From the NCBI GenBank assembly GCA_903922535.1, contig CAIXUF010000499.1:1-5651 (forward strand): a DNA stretch of 5,651 nucleotides, written 5' to 3'. Numbering within the stretch: position 1 is the first letter of the stretch; the number at the start of each line of letters is the position of its first letter. The notes under the pieces are model-generated. The model was not told the DNA's origin. It saw only the letters and a program-made list of their open reading frames with translations, and ran no database searches. Source of the stretch: Candidatus Hydrogenedentota bacterium (GTDB taxonomy: Bacteria > Hydrogenedentota > Hydrogenedentia > Hydrogenedentiales > CAITNO01). Made by a program: the position numbers and the translations under genes. Positions 5,523 to 5,651 of this stretch are shown one piece after another.

Positions 5523-5651
5523 TTACGGCGTTATTGTGAACGTGCCGTCGCTCGTGTCCTGCACCGCGTTGTTGACTGCGGAGATAAGGTGGACCTTGTA
5601 GTCAGCGGCCGGATTCACCCACGCCGGAACCGTCCACAGGATTTGCCCGTC
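5523..5651 (-). CDS. C-terminal end of a secreted-type protein with a Kre9/KNH-like domain (5' part beyond window)
   Basis: Forty-two codons and a TAA stop are visible on the minus strand; the start lies beyond the right edge. The peptide shows the pattern I-L-W-T-V-P, then A-D-Y-K-V-H-L-I-S, then V-Q-D-T-S-D-G-T-F-T-I and ends at T-P. This matches the closing half of the Ser/Thr-rich Kre9/KNH family domain (Pfam Kre9_KNH), a small extracellular beta-sandwich that in bacteria often sits near the C-terminus of large exported proteins. It is transcribed in the same direction as the giant gene, but about 820 bases with hairpins and a separate promoter lie between them, so they are probably separate transcripts. 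The rest of this protein, including any catalytic domain, cannot be judged. Confidence 0.8.
   Translation of the reverse strand, partial: DGQILWTVPAWVNPAADYKVHLISAVNNAVQDTSDGTFTITP

Overview
The window appears to come from a GC-rich bacterium that makes very large secreted modular surface proteins. All the coding signal I can support lies on the minus strand. The mix of a Pmp-type beta-helix with a choice-of-anchor Q motif, HYR and DUF5011 modules, and a Kre9/KNH-like tail is common in environmental genomes of the Planctomycetes/Verrucomicrobia/Lentisphaerae group, Hydrogenedentes and their neighbours. That placement is an inference from protein style; there is no marker gene here.

Layout, read along the minus strand from the right edge. 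(1) 5651-5523 is the last 42 codons of an upstream secreted-protein gene ending in a Kre9/KNH-like Ser/Thr-rich beta-sandwich motif. (2) Just after its stop are two hairpins, a short one at 5512-5497 and a strong 12-14 bp one at 5474-5443, neither followed by a real U-tract. (3) About 480 bases (5442-4962) hold no convincing gene, only a 16-base near-palindrome overlapping an extended -10-like sequence. (4) A near-consensus housekeeping promoter (TTGACA, 17 bp, TATAAA) lies at 4948-4920 behind an A/T-rich palindrome, followed by a roughly 210-base leader with a small hairpin and a strong GGAGGT ribosome binding site. (5) One giant open frame runs from ATG at 4702 to the left edge (1567 codons seen, no stop reached).

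The giant protein has a Sec signal peptide (residues 1-36), a Pmp-like parallel beta-helix ending in a choice-of-anchor Q motif (37-421), two degenerate Ig-like modules (about 424-587), two HYR units (588-755), two DUF5011 modules (756-912), then eight tandem HYR units of 83-84 residues (913-1567), the last cut by the window edge. It reads as an extracellular or cell-surface adhesin or scaffold with a recognition head and a long disulfide-bearing Ig-fold stalk. Its anchor, if any, lies outside the window.

Several long plus-strand open frames between about 1 and 3060 are antisense shadows of the repeats and are not annotated. I found no RNA gene, CRISPR, mobile element or enzyme. The most notable features are the repeat architecture and the well-formed regulatory region in front of it.
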